From Salinarchaeum laminariae (lineage in GTDB: Archaea > Halobacteriota > Halobacteria > Halobacteriales > Salinarchaeaceae), in contig NZ_CP096270.1 in the NCBI RefSeq assembly GCF_023204835.1, positions 1-64,000 of the forward strand: 64,000 bases of DNA, given 5' to 3'. A program made the position numbers and the translations under genes. This document shows, in pieces, positions 33,290 to 42,093 of this stretch. The notes beneath the pieces were generated by a model that searched no databases, was not told where the DNA came from, and saw nothing but the letters and a program-made list of their open reading frames with translations. Each line of letters opens with the position of its first letter. Position 1 is the stretch's first letter.

Positions 33290-33790
33290 TTACTGTTCCG
33301 TTCGCCAGGCGCGGACCGCCTGGATTGCCCGCTGTGCGATCTCCGCGACGTCGGCGTCGAGCTCGTCGTCGCTCGCCAGCGTCTCGACGTCGAACCACTC
33401 CCAGGCCTCGGCGGGCTCCTCGTCGTCGGCCGGGTCGATCGAGCGGTCCGGCGCGGCCGCGTAGTAGACCAGGTCGACGTGCTGGTGTCCGACCTCGGCG
33501 TCGGCCGTGCCAGCCTCGCCGTGGACATTCACGTCCGCGAGCTGGAGGTGCTGGGGCTGGGGTAGCGGCTCGACGGTCGGCGACCCGATCTCGTCCTGCT
33601 CGGCGACGAGCGTCGCGTCGAGTCCGGTCTCCTCCGCGACCTCTCGAAGCGCTGCCTCGTGAGGAAGCTCGCCGCGATCGACGTGGCCGCCCGGTGGTAA
33701 CCACTTCCCAATCCTGTCGTGCAAGTGGAGGGCGACCGCGCCCTCGGCAACGACGTAGGTCGTCGCAGTGAAATGTCGCGTCGTCTCCAT
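33290..33790 (-). CDS. NUDIX hydrolase
   Basis: A 166-residue pyrophosphohydrolase. The Nudix box reads GGHVDRGELPHEAALREVAEETG, complete with the REVAEE core. The N-terminal strand is METTRHFTATTYVVAEGAVALHLHDRIGKWLPPGG. A loop rich in Gln/Pro/His (PLPQPQHLQL) and HQHVDLVYYAAA follow. It belongs to the general MutT-like group; the nucleotide or other substrate cannot be assigned. The start is ATG 33790. It is divergent from the HAD gene at 33990 with 199 bp between them. Confidence 0.92.
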   Translation of the reverse strand: METTRHFTATTYVVAEGAVALHLHDRIGKWLPPGGHVDRGELPHEAALREVAEETGLDATLVAEQDEIGSPTVEPLPQPQHLQLADVNVHGEAGTADAEVGHQHVDLVYYAAAPDRSIDPADDEEPAEAWEWFDVETLASDDELDADVAEIAQRAIQAVRAWRTEQ

Positions 33791-33989
33791 GGGATCGGTT
33801 CTGGATGCGAGTGGTATGCTCGTTGTGGTTGGCAGCGGGTGGCAGCAGATCCGGTGACAGCACTGCGTCCCTCGCGGTACGACCCCCTGCGACGCTCCTG
33901 GCACCCCGCCGCCGGTGGCAATGGTACTCGGATTCGGAGCAATGGTCCCGGAAGCAATCCTTTTCCCGGGTTGCGACGCGACCTGTACC

Positions 33990-35390
33990 ATGGAGCAGTA
34001 CGACCGCCTCTATCGGCTCTACGCGGAGTTCGACACCGGGCGGCTACGCGACCACCAGGCGTTCGTCGACCTGTTCCCCGCGCTGGACTCCCGGGTAGCA
34101 CTGGAACACTGGGAGGCGGTCAGCGAGGCGCTTGCCGAGCAGAAATCCGCGATCGTCGAGTCGTTCGTGAGTGACGCCCCGCGGTCCCTCGCCACGCGAC
34201 CCGACATCGCCGCGACGGACAATGAGACGGCCGCCGTCTACGCCGAGATCGCTGCGCGGGCCTCCCGCGATCAGGCGTTTACGGCACTCGACCTTCTCAC
34301 GACCTACGATCGGGCGGTGAACGTGCTCGTGCTCGACGTCGACGAGACGCTCCGCTCGGCTGGGAGCACGGACAACGAGATACCGCGAGAGACGCTGCAC
34401 CTCCTCACCGAGTTTCACGAGATGGGCGTCCCGATCGTCGTCTGTACGGGCCAGACCCTCGAGAACGTCAAGGGGTTTCTCATCCAGGGGCTGGGTAGCG
34501 AACTCGTCCACTCCGGCGATTGCTCCATCGTCTACGAGTCCGGCAACGGCGTCTTCACCCCGGGCCACGGCGCGGACTCGAAGCGGCTCCTCTACGAAAC
34601 GCTCGACGAGACCGTCGTCGCGATCTTCGAGGGCGTCCGCTCCCGGCTGTTTCGAGACGCGCCGGCCGACCTCCGCCGGGGATCGCACCTCCAGGGCAAC
34701 GAGTTCAACGTGACCGTCAAGCCCAACGCCGCGACGGGGTCGGATCGTGCTCGGGAGCTGATCGACGACGCGCTCGTCCACCAGATCGACGTGCTCGGCA
34801 CGGTCGCGGCCGAGCAAATCGCCGCGAACGAAGCCTCGGATGCGGCCACGAACTCGTCCAAGAACGCGTCCAAGAACGACGCCGCTGTCGATTCGACCGA
34901 TTCCATCGAGTCGATCGACCCCACCGAAGCCAGCGAGTGGGCCCGCGCGGCGTACGCAGCCGCTGACCCCGAGATCCGCGCCGTCCTCGACTCTCGCGAC
35001 GCGATCCCGGATCGCGACCTGGCAAACGCGCCCTCGTCACTCACCGCCGTCCTCGAGCGCATCGACGTCGCCTACTACGAGGCGGACGCCGCGGAGCTGA
35101 CCAGTCGCGAGCTGACCAAACCCGACGGCGTGGCGGCTGCCTACGACGTGCTCGGCATCGACGACCCGTTCGCGCTCGTGATGGGCGATTCGAAGACCGA
35201 CCTCCGGATCATGGAGTGGGTCGGCGCCGAGAACGCCGGGATCGCCGCGGCGCCAGACCACGCCTCCGAGGACGTCCTCGCGCACGTCCACTCGACGGAC
35301 GAGCTGGTGTTCGACCGCGGCGACGCTGCGGATATGCTCCGGATCGCGTACGCGCTGGATCGACTGGCGGCGCTTGAAGCCGACGAGTAG
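33990..35390 (+). CDS. Large HAD superfamily hydrolase, haloarchaeal
   Basis: A 466-residue protein. HAD motif I is LVLDVDETLRSAG (about 110-122), motif II is VVCTGQTLENVKG, a Lys follows in TKPDGVAAAY, and motif IV is MGDSKTDLRIME. The order suggests a Cof-type phosphatase with a large cap inserted after motif II. The N-terminal 100 residues form a separate helical domain (MEQYDRLYRLYAEFDTGRLRDHQAFVDLFP). A low-complexity Asn/Ser/Asp insert lies near 280-310. The start is ATG 33990. The substrate is unknown; the neighbourhood is sugar metabolism. Confidence 0.85.
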   Translation: MEQYDRLYRLYAEFDTGRLRDHQAFVDLFPALDSRVALEHWEAVSEALAEQKSAIVESFVSDAPRSLATRPDIAATDNETAAVYAEIAARASRDQAFTALDLLTTYDRAVNVLVLDVDETLRSAGSTDNEIPRETLHLLTEFHEMGVPIVVCTGQTLENVKGFLIQGLGSELVHSGDCSIVYESGNGVFTPGHGADSKRLLYETLDETVVAIFEGVRSRLFRDAPADLRRGSHLQGNEFNVTVKPNAATGSDRARELIDDALVHQIDVLGTVAAEQIAANEASDAATNSSKNASKNDAAVDSTDSIESIDPTEASEWARAAYAAADPEIRAVLDSRDAIPDRDLANAPSSLTAVLERIDVAYYEADAAELTSRELTKPDGVAAAYDVLGIDDPFALVMGDSKTDLRIMEWVGAENAGIAAAPDHASEDVLAHVHSTDELVFDRGDAADMLRIAYALDRLAALEADE

Positions 35391-35410
35391 GACGAGGTGC
35401 CGGTGGCGGT

Positions 35411-35580
35411 CGAAGTTGGGCGAGGTGGGGCGAGGTGGGGGAAGGTGGGGGAAGGTGGGGGAAGGTAAGGCGAGGTGAGGTGAGGCGAGCTGTGGCGAGG
35501 TGAGGCGAGGTGAGGTGAGGTGAGGCGAGCTGTGGCGAGGTGAGGCGAGGTGAGGTGAGGTGAGGCGAGCTGTGGCGAGA
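35411..35580 (+). repeat. G-rich tandem repeats (10-bp and 40-bp units)
   Basis: 35411-35470 holds short units of the type GAAGGTGGGG. 35481-35580 holds two and a half identical copies of a 40-bp unit (TGAGGCGAGCTGTGGCGAGG plus 20 more bases). The plus strand is almost free of T-rich sequence and has several runs of four or five G. It lies between the 3' ends of the convergent HAD and ROK kinase genes and is probably non-coding. Confidence 0.92.
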
Positions 35581-35635
35581 TACGGGAAAGCGGTCGAGAA
35601 GCGGGATCGGATCCGGGTGGGACCGTCTGAAATCC

Positions 35636-36607
35636 TCAGTTCCGGAGCCGACGCTGATCCCCAGTCCCGGCGGTCATCGCACTGGCGACGGCGCCCTTGA
35701 CGACGACGTCCTCGCCGAGCGTGGTCAGTTGTACGTCGGGGATGTTGGTGAACACCATGTCGTCGAGGCGCTCCCGGATCGGCTGGAGCGTGAGTTCGGG
35801 GTTGTTCATCGCCACGGCACCGCCGACGTAGATAACGATCGGCGCGTACGCGTGGACGACGTTCGTGACGCCCATCGCGTTCCAGTGGGCGATCTGGTCG
35901 ACGACGTGGTCGGCGAACGCGTCGGAGCCAGCGTGTTCGAAGATGTCGGCAGCGGAAAAGTCGGGATCGTCGAGCGGAACGGCGGTGTCGATCGGATCGT
36001 CGTTGTGGAGAAATCGTGCGTAGGTCGGGATGTTGTTCCCCGAACAGTAGGCCTCCCAGTGGCCGTCGGAGCCACAGCCACAGGTGAGATGGCCCTGTGG
36101 GTCGAGCATCATGTGACCGACCTCGCCGGCGTTGCCGTCCCAGCCGTCGAGGACGTTGCCGTCGACGCAGACGCCCGCACCGATCCCCGAACTGATCGTC
36201 AGGTAGACCATGTCGTCGGGGTTGCGGTCGCTGAAGAATCGCTCGCCGATGACTCCGGCGTTTGTGTCGTTGTGGAGGTAGACGTCCTCGCTCTCGATGA
36301 GGTTCCCGATCGGCCCCGTCAGTGGAATGGTGCCGATATTTCCGGGGAGGTTCGCGGGATCCTCGATCGTTCCTTCGGCGAGATCGAGGGGACCGATCGA
36401 GCCGATCCCCGCAGCCACGATGTCCACGGGATCGACGCCGGCACGATCGGCCGCCGTCCGTAGCGCGTCGAGGATCTCCTCGGTCACCGCGATCCCGGTC
36501 GGCCCACGGGGCGTGGGTCGCTCGTCTTCGCCGATGATGGTGCCCTCGTCGTCGGCGACGGCGACGTGCGTGTTCGTGGCGCCCAGGTCGACGCCGGCGA
36601 AGTACAT
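35636..36607 (-). CDS. ROK family sugar kinase (glucokinase-like)
   Basis: A 323-residue kinase. The phosphate-binding start is FAGVDLGATNTHVAVAD, DTNAGV contains the probable catalytic Asp, and GIGAGVCVDG follows. The ROK zinc segment GHMMLDPQGHLTCGCGSDGHWEAY has His where many family members have the last Cys, a variant I have seen in haloarchaeal members. Glucose or a related hexose is the likely substrate, which fits gdh and gfcR nearby; transcriptional repressor function is excluded by the lack of a DNA-binding domain. The start is ATG 36607. It is convergent with the HAD gene. Confidence 0.9.
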   Translation of the reverse strand: MYFAGVDLGATNTHVAVADDEGTIIGEDERPTPRGPTGIAVTEEILDALRTAADRAGVDPVDIVAAGIGSIGPLDLAEGTIEDPANLPGNIGTIPLTGPIGNLIESEDVYLHNDTNAGVIGERFFSDRNPDDMVYLTISSGIGAGVCVDGNVLDGWDGNAGEVGHMMLDPQGHLTCGCGSDGHWEAYCSGNNIPTYARFLHNDDPIDTAVPLDDPDFSAADIFEHAGSDAFADHVVDQIAHWNAMGVTNVVHAYAPIVIYVGGAVAMNNPELTLQPIRERLDDMVFTNIPDVQLTTLGEDVVVKGAVASAMTAGTGDQRRLRN

Positions 36608-36743
36608 GTCACACCAAGGGGTGCCCCTCCACTTAAGCGACGTTCTTCGCTCCCGAGTGACGATTTAGGGCGGCGTCGAGTGAGCCCAGCGAGTCCGAAC
36701 ACTGCGTAGAATAGATGCACCGCTGGAGGGCCGGGACCGGCGA

Positions 36744-37202
36744 TCAGTCGAACTCGGGGAGGTCGTCCGGCGCATCGTACTCGCTCTCCCAGTCGACGTA
36801 GCTGGCTTTGAGCACGTCACAGACGATCTGGCCCAGCTCCGCGAGCTCCGCGTTGATCGTCGAGGCGCGCTCCCAGGTGTTCAGCTCCGGGTGGATGTCC
36901 ATCTCCTTCCAGTTCTCGGGCACGCCCGGCGAGTGGTAGCCGACGCGGTCGGCGAACGCGTCCCAGAAGAAGTCGTACTCCTCGAAGAGGCCGAGATCCT
37001 CGACGACGGCGAAGGTGTCCTCGTCCATGTCCGTGTCGTCGCGCCACGTGTCGAAGGCTTCCTCCCAGGCGCCGCCTTCGAGGAAGTCCCCGAGTTCCTC
37101 CCGGCGATAGTCGCTGTCGGAGACGACCTCGACGTCCTCGTAGTCGTCGGGATCGATCGGTTCCAGTTCGGGCGGTTCGGGAGGGCCCACGTCGAGTGAC
37201 AT
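36744..37202 (-). CDS. Acidic conserved haloarchaeal protein, unknown function
   Basis: A 152-residue, strongly acidic protein (about a third Asp and Glu). It starts MSLDVGPPEPPELEPIDPDDYEDVEVV and has EELGDFLEGGAWEEAFDTWRDDTDM, then EYDFFWDAFADRVGYHSPGVPENWKEMDIHPELNTWERASTINAELAELGQIVCDVL. It has several Trp residues, no signal and no membrane span. I know of no function. It sits alone between the ROK kinase and a sensor kinase, both on the same strand, with gaps over 80 bp. Confidence 0.8.
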   Translation of the reverse strand: MSLDVGPPEPPELEPIDPDDYEDVEVVSDSDYRREELGDFLEGGAWEEAFDTWRDDTDMDEDTFAVVEDLGLFEEYDFFWDAFADRVGYHSPGVPENWKEMDIHPELNTWERASTINAELAELGQIVCDVLKASYVDWESEYDAPDDLPEFD

Positions 37203-37283
37203 ACCAGTTGCTACGCTCGGTTGGCGGATAAGGGTTGGCGGCGTCGGGCGTGTGATCCGCAGAGAATCAGACCGCAGTATCGG

Positions 37284-39194
37284 TTAGTCGGCGCGGAACT
37301 CGAACCGTGCGCCGCCTTCGGCGCTCTCGCCGACGGTCACGGTCCACCCGTGAGCCGTGGCGATGCGCTCGACGATCGCCAACCCGAACCCGGTGCCACT
37401 CTCCTCGGACGTGACGCCGGTCTCGAACACGGAGTCGCGCACGTCCGGCGGGATGCCGGGGCCGTCGTCCTCGAGGAGGAAGCCGTCGTCAAGCTGATCG
37501 ACGCGGACGTGTACATCGGCCTGGCCGTGATCGATCGAATTGCGGAAGCAGTTCTCGAGAAGCTGGAGCAGCCGGTCGCGGTCCGCGGCGACCGTACACC
37601 CCTCGCAGACGACCTCCAGGGTCGCCGACTTCGTCGCCACGAACCCCCACGCGTCGCGGGCGACCGAACCGAGATCGACCGGGTCGGTGTCGCCCACGTC
37701 CTGGCCCTCTCGGGCGAGCAGGAGCATGTCGTCGATGAGTCGTTCCATCCGGTCGAGCGATTCGGCGACGATCGCGAGGTGCTCCTCCTCACCGGAGTCG
37801 GCAGCGAGATCCAGATTCCCCTGCGCGACCGTGAGCGGGTTCCGGAGGTCGTGTGAGACCATCGAGGCGAACGCGTCGAGCCGGTCGTTCTGCTGTTCGA
37901 GCCGGGATTCACGACGCTTTCGTTCGAGTTCGTACGCCATCCACTCGACGAGTAGCTCCACGAACGCCTCCTCGTCGGAGCGGAACGGCGTCTCCCGTGG
38001 CACCGTGTCGGCGAAACACAGCGTGCCGTAGATCTCGCCGTCGACGATCAGCTTCCCACCGACGTACGTCTCGAGGCCGAAGACGTCGTAGGCCTCCTCG
38101 GGAACCCACTCCGTCTCGGGGTTTCGCGTCGCCATGAGGTCGTCAGTCTCGATGGTTCGCTGACAGTAGGCCTCCGAGAGCGGGCAGGACTCGCCCCGTA
38201 CCAGCAGCTCGTGGTCGCCCTGCACCTCGACCACGCGCTGGGTACCGACGCCGTCGGGCGCGTCGCTGGACTGCTCGATCTGCGTCAGGAAGCCGAGGCG
38301 AAGATCGAGGCGATCGCAGCCCAGATCGAGCAACCTGACGAGCTTCTCCTCGAAGGCCAGCTCCTTGTCGGCCGCGACGTCGTGGAGGTCCCGGAGCGCT
38401 TTCTCGTTTTTCGCGAGAGCGAGCTCCGTCTGCTTGCGATCGGTAACGTCCTCGAAGAACACCGAGAGTCCGGTCTCGCCGGGATACACCGCGACGGCGA
38501 ACCAGGAGTCCAGAGGCTCGTAGTACCCCTCGAACTGCCGGGGCTCCCCGGTCGCCATTGCGTCGCGGAACTCCTCGTCGAACGTCGAGTCGAGCCCGCC
38601 GGGAAAGACCTCCTGCAGCGGCTTCCCGACGACCTCGGCTGCCTCGACGCCCAGGAGCGACTCGGTGTGTCGGTTGACGTGCGTCACGTGCCAGTCGGTG
38701 TCGATGGCGAAAAATGCCTCAGCCATCCGGTCTAGCAGCTCTTCACGATCCCAGCGGGCGTGGACCTCTTCGGTCACGTCTCGCGCGCTGACGACGTAGC
38801 CGTCGATAGAGCTCTCGACCGGATCCGTGACGGAGAGTTCCGCCCACCGCCAGGAGCCAGTTCCGTCGACGATTCGGCACTCCGATTGCTCCGTACTGTC
38901 GGGCCCGATCCGCTCGACGAGGGCGGCGATCTCCTCCCGATCCTCCTCGTGGACGAGATCGAGCGTCTGCTCTCCGACGAGTTCGTCGTCTTCGTAGCCA
39001 AATGCGCTCGAGACCGAGGGGCTCTGGTACACGATCCGCCCCTCTCGCCCGGTCACCAGAACCGCCTCGCTGATCGCTCCGAGGACGTCGCTCTCGAAAT
39101 CGCCGTTCTCCACTCTCACTGGAGCGGCCCTCGAGGCCTGTGAACCCCCGTCGGCGCGATACACATGTGCTGACAAAACGGGATACGATGGCAT
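37284..39194 (-). CDS. PAS-PAS-GAF sensor histidine kinase
   Basis: A sensor kinase of up to 636 residues without membrane spans. The order is PAS (about 33-140, FESDVLGAISEAVLVTG), PAS (about 150-260, LLDRMAEAFFAIDTDWHVTHVN), GAF (280-435), HisKA with MVSHDLRNPLTVAQ, and an ATPase domain with N box CFRNSIDHG, G1 DDGPGIP and G2 GTGFGLAIV. All catalytic motifs are intact. The start is uncertain: ATG 39194 is used, but two GTG codons near 39119 and 39113 would remove a weakly coding leader. No receiver gene adjoins it. Confidence 0.9.
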   Translation of the reverse strand: MPSYPVLSAHVYRADGGSQASRAAPVRVENGDFESDVLGAISEAVLVTGREGRIVYQSPSVSSAFGYEDDELVGEQTLDLVHEEDREEIAALVERIGPDSTEQSECRIVDGTGSWRWAELSVTDPVESSIDGYVVSARDVTEEVHARWDREELLDRMAEAFFAIDTDWHVTHVNRHTESLLGVEAAEVVGKPLQEVFPGGLDSTFDEEFRDAMATGEPRQFEGYYEPLDSWFAVAVYPGETGLSVFFEDVTDRKQTELALAKNEKALRDLHDVAADKELAFEEKLVRLLDLGCDRLDLRLGFLTQIEQSSDAPDGVGTQRVVEVQGDHELLVRGESCPLSEAYCQRTIETDDLMATRNPETEWVPEEAYDVFGLETYVGGKLIVDGEIYGTLCFADTVPRETPFRSDEEAFVELLVEWMAYELERKRRESRLEQQNDRLDAFASMVSHDLRNPLTVAQGNLDLAADSGEEEHLAIVAESLDRMERLIDDMLLLAREGQDVGDTDPVDLGSVARDAWGFVATKSATLEVVCEGCTVAADRDRLLQLLENCFRNSIDHGQADVHVRVDQLDDGFLLEDDGPGIPPDVRDSVFETGVTSEESGTGFGLAIVERIATAHGWTVTVGESAEGGARFEFRAD

Positions 39195-39382
39195 AACAGT
39201 GCTGGCAGGTGTTGGAGGGTCCCGGTCGGCGTGGAGAGGTGACAGGCTGGATCACGGCGGAGATCGTTCGGAAGTCGCTTCGAGGGGCGCTTCGAAGATC
39301 CCACCAGTGCACGTGAGCCAGCGAGAAGACATGGTACAGGAGCGTCGGCACGCCTAAGTTCCGGCCGGGCGAACGTGGAGCC

Positions 39383-40312
39383 ATGAAGGGTCGATCCGTC
39401 GCACTCGCGGCCGGCGCCGGCATCGCAGCGGTCGGGAACCGGGCGCTCGGTCGCGGCGGCGGGGAACTCCCGCCGGGGCTGCCTGGCGATCAGGACCACT
39501 ACCGCTGGCGCGGCATGGACGTGAGCTACGCCGCGCTGGGCGATCCTGAGGATCCGCCTATCGTGCTGTTTCACGACGTCGGCGTCGTCGGTACCAGCCG
39601 GGAGTTCGTCGGCGTGGCGGAGACGCTCGCCGAGGACCACCGGGTCTACGCACCGGACATGCCGGGATACGGCCGCTCTGACCGCCCGCCGCTCACCTAC
39701 TCCGCGAGCATCTACGAAGCGTTCGTGGGCGACTTCCTCGCGGACGTTCCGGCCAGCGACGACAGTCCTGCAGTCGTCGCGGTGGGTCTCGCCGGGAGCT
39801 ACGCTGCGCTGGCCGCGCCGGGCGCCGACGTCGAGCAGCTCGTGCTCGTCACGCCGGTCGCGGACACCGGTAGTCAGTCGGTGGGACGGCGAGCGCTGCT
39901 CCGCTCGCCTGTCCTCGGGACCGCGATCTACAACGGACTGACGAGCGGTGGCGGACTGCGAAGCGGCGCCGTCGGAGCCCGGTTCTACGGTGCACCACCC
40001 GCGGAGTTCCTCGAGTACTGCTGGACGGCCGCCCACCAGCCGGGCGCGCGGTACGCTCCCGCCTCGTATCTCGGCGGCCACCTCGATCCCGGTATCGAGG
40101 TCGAGGCTGCGCTGGCGGACGTCGAAGCCGACGTCACCCTGCTCTGGGGCCGCGAATCGACCGACCCCTCGCTGGAGTCTGGCCGCGATCTGGCCGCCGC
40201 GACCGACGCGCGGCTGGTCGTCGTCGACTACGCGAAGCGGCTGCCACATCTCGAGCATCCGGCGGAGACGCTGGCCGCCCTCGAACTCGGCCTCGTGCCG
40301 CCGACCGTCTGA
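39383..40312 (+). CDS. Alpha/beta hydrolase fold protein without nucleophile Ser
   Basis: A 309-residue protein of the alpha/beta hydrolase fold. The opening segments match typical members (WRGMDVSYAALGDPEDPPIVLFHDVG, YAPDMPGYGRSD). At the nucleophile elbow it reads VGLAGSYAA (Ala137) where active enzymes have G-x-S-x-G, so the catalytic Ser is missing. A His remains in RLPHLEH. The N terminus is a Gly/Ala-rich hydrophobic stretch (GRSVALAAGAGIAAVGNRALG), too weak for a clear signal peptide. It may be a non-catalytic binding protein. The start is ATG 39383. Confidence 0.85.
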   Translation: MKGRSVALAAGAGIAAVGNRALGRGGGELPPGLPGDQDHYRWRGMDVSYAALGDPEDPPIVLFHDVGVVGTSREFVGVAETLAEDHRVYAPDMPGYGRSDRPPLTYSASIYEAFVGDFLADVPASDDSPAVVAVGLAGSYAALAAPGADVEQLVLVTPVADTGSQSVGRRALLRSPVLGTAIYNGLTSGGGLRSGAVGARFYGAPPAEFLEYCWTAAHQPGARYAPASYLGGHLDPGIEVEAALADVEADVTLLWGRESTDPSLESGRDLAAATDARLVVVDYAKRLPHLEHPAETLAALELGLVPPTV

Positions 40313-40382
40313 GCGACTTCAGAGTCGGTCGCCAGTTCAATTAGAGAGAACGCCGTGTAGGTGGAGTGCGGAGCGCGCTTCC

Positions 40383-40778
40383 TCAGACCGGACGGAACGC
40401 GACCAGCGGTTCGCCCGTCGTCTCCCGTTCGACGATATCGGGCGCCACGACCTGCCCGATCTCGACTGCTGCCGGATCGATCTCGCCGAGCTGCCCGGTG
40501 AGTCGAACGTCGCCAAAGTCGACGATAGCGACGACGTACGGCGCGTCGTCGGCGAAGCTCGGGATCGGCACCTGCGTCTCGGTGAACGTCGCGATCGTCC
40601 CGGTCTCGGGGAGTGCCTGCTCGGTCAGTTCGCCGCTACTGCAGTGGGGACAGCGACGGCGAGGCGGGAGCGAGCCGTGGCCGTTGGGACAGGCGAGATA
40701 GTAGCCTTCGCCATCCTCGAGGGCAGCGATCCACTCGTCGTAGCCCGCTTCGCCCGCGGAGTCGTCGGGATCGCTCAT
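40383..40778 (-). CDS. DUF35/OB-fold zinc-ribbon partner of thiolase
   Basis: A 131-residue protein with an N-terminal rubredoxin-like zinc ribbon (ACPNGHG ... RCPHCSSG) and a C-terminal OB-fold of the DUF35 type (GTIATFTETQVPIP, APYVVAIVDFGDVRLTGQL). Such proteins bridge thiolase and, in some archaea, HMG-CoA synthase to channel acetoacetyl-CoA. Its ATG overlaps the TGA of the thiolase gene by four bases (ATGA), so both proteins are made together. No HMG-CoA synthase gene is present here. Confidence 0.92.
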   Translation of the reverse strand: MSDPDDSAGEAGYDEWIAALEDGEGYYLACPNGHGSLPPRRRCPHCSSGELTEQALPETGTIATFTETQVPIPSFADDAPYVVAIVDFGDVRLTGQLGEIDPAAVEIGQVVAPDIVERETTGEPLVAFRPV

Positions 40779-41935
40779 TCTGCCACCTCCACGACGTGGA
40801 CGAACGCGCTCGCGACCGTTCCGCCGGCGTTGTGTGCGAGCCCGACGGTCGCGTCGGGGACGGCGTCGCTGTTGACGTGGTCGCCCCTGAGGAGTTGGGT
40901 CAGTTCCGCGATCTGGGCGGTGCCGGTCGCGCCGACGGGGTGGCCCTTGGCCTTCAGACCGCCCGAGAGGTTGATGGGGCGGTCGCCGGTCGCCGTCGTC
41001 TCGCCGCGCCGCGCGGCGCCGATCGCCTCGCCGGGCTCGTAGAAGCCCAACGACTCAAGAGCGAGCACCTCCGCGATCGTGAAGCAGTCGTGCACCTCCG
41101 CGAGTTCGACGTCGTCGGGACCGATCCCGGCGTCGTCGTAGGCTTCGGTCGCCGCATCCTCCGCAGCGGGCGAGCGCGCAAGGAACTCGCGATCGTGGAG
41201 CGCGAGGTTGTCGCCGCCCTGGCCGGTGCCGGTGATCGAAACCGGCGCGTCGACGTCGTTCTCGGCCACGTACTCGTCGCTGGCGAGGACGATCGCGCTC
41301 GCCCCGTCGCTGATCGGGCAGGAGTCGTAGAGACCCAGCGGCGCCGAGACCGTCGGCGCCTCGAGAACGGTGTCGACGTCGATCCTTTGTTGATACTGTG
41401 CGTGTTCGTTCTCGAGCGCGTTCTCGTGGTTCTTCACGGCGACGTGGGCGAGATCCTCGCGGCTGCCGCCGTAGGTGTCGAAGTAGGCGTTCGCCATCAG
41501 GGCGTACGCGCCGGGGAAGGTGACGCCGGCTCGAACCTCCCAGAGGTCGTCGGCAGCGATGGCGAGGGCCTCCGTCGCACCGTCGGTCCCGAGATTCGTC
41601 ATTCGCTCGGCGCCGCCGACGAGCAGGAGGTCTGCCTCGCCGTTCCGGAGCGTCTGGACGGCGTGCCGGACCGCGGCGCCGCTCGACGCGCAGGCCGTCT
41701 CGAACCGCGTCGCCGGTGCCTGGATCCCCGCTGCCTCGGCCATCAGCGGTCCCTGGTGGCCCTGGTGCTCCGCGAGCGCGCCCATGAAGTTGCCGTAGTA
41801 CAGCGCCTCGGCGTCCGTCCGCGGGACGCCGGCGTCCGCGAAAGCGGCGTCGCTGGCCTCGGCGAACATGTCACGCCCGGTTCGCTCGGGCGTCGTTCCG
41901 AACGGCGTGAGCCCCACGCCGACGATTCGTACCAT
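40775..41935 (-). CDS. Thiolase family protein (acetyl-CoA acyltransferase)
   Basis: A 386-residue archaeal-type thiolase. The nucleophile Cys82 lies in ETACASSGAAV; the C-terminal half has GHPVGATGTAQ and HNAGGTVASAFV, the conserved His positions. The family condenses or cleaves acyl-CoA esters. Which way it runs (mevalonate precursor synthesis, polyester or fatty acid breakdown) cannot be told from sequence. It is the first gene of a two-gene operon with the DUF35 protein. The start is ATG 41935 (MVRIVGVGLTPFG). Confidence 0.93.
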   Translation of the reverse strand: MVRIVGVGLTPFGTTPERTGRDMFAEASDAAFADAGVPRTDAEALYYGNFMGALAEHQGHQGPLMAEAAGIQAPATRFETACASSGAAVRHAVQTLRNGEADLLLVGGAERMTNLGTDGATEALAIAADDLWEVRAGVTFPGAYALMANAYFDTYGGSREDLAHVAVKNHENALENEHAQYQQRIDVDTVLEAPTVSAPLGLYDSCPISDGASAIVLASDEYVAENDVDAPVSITGTGQGGDNLALHDREFLARSPAAEDAATEAYDDAGIGPDDVELAEVHDCFTIAEVLALESLGFYEPGEAIGAARRGETTATGDRPINLSGGLKAKGHPVGATGTAQIAELTQLLRGDHVNSDAVPDATVGLAHNAGGTVASAFVHVVEVAE

Positions 41936-42093
41936 GGGTCTGCGTAGCAGAGGGACCGGGTAAAGCGTGCCGCACTTATTTACCTGACACGTCTCGGCGA
42001 ATCGTCCGACGCTGACGGGACATTTTCAGATGGTAGCAGATGGTTTCGGCATCGTCACGGGTGCTCGGGGGCGTGAGCGGCTGGCAGCTCCTC

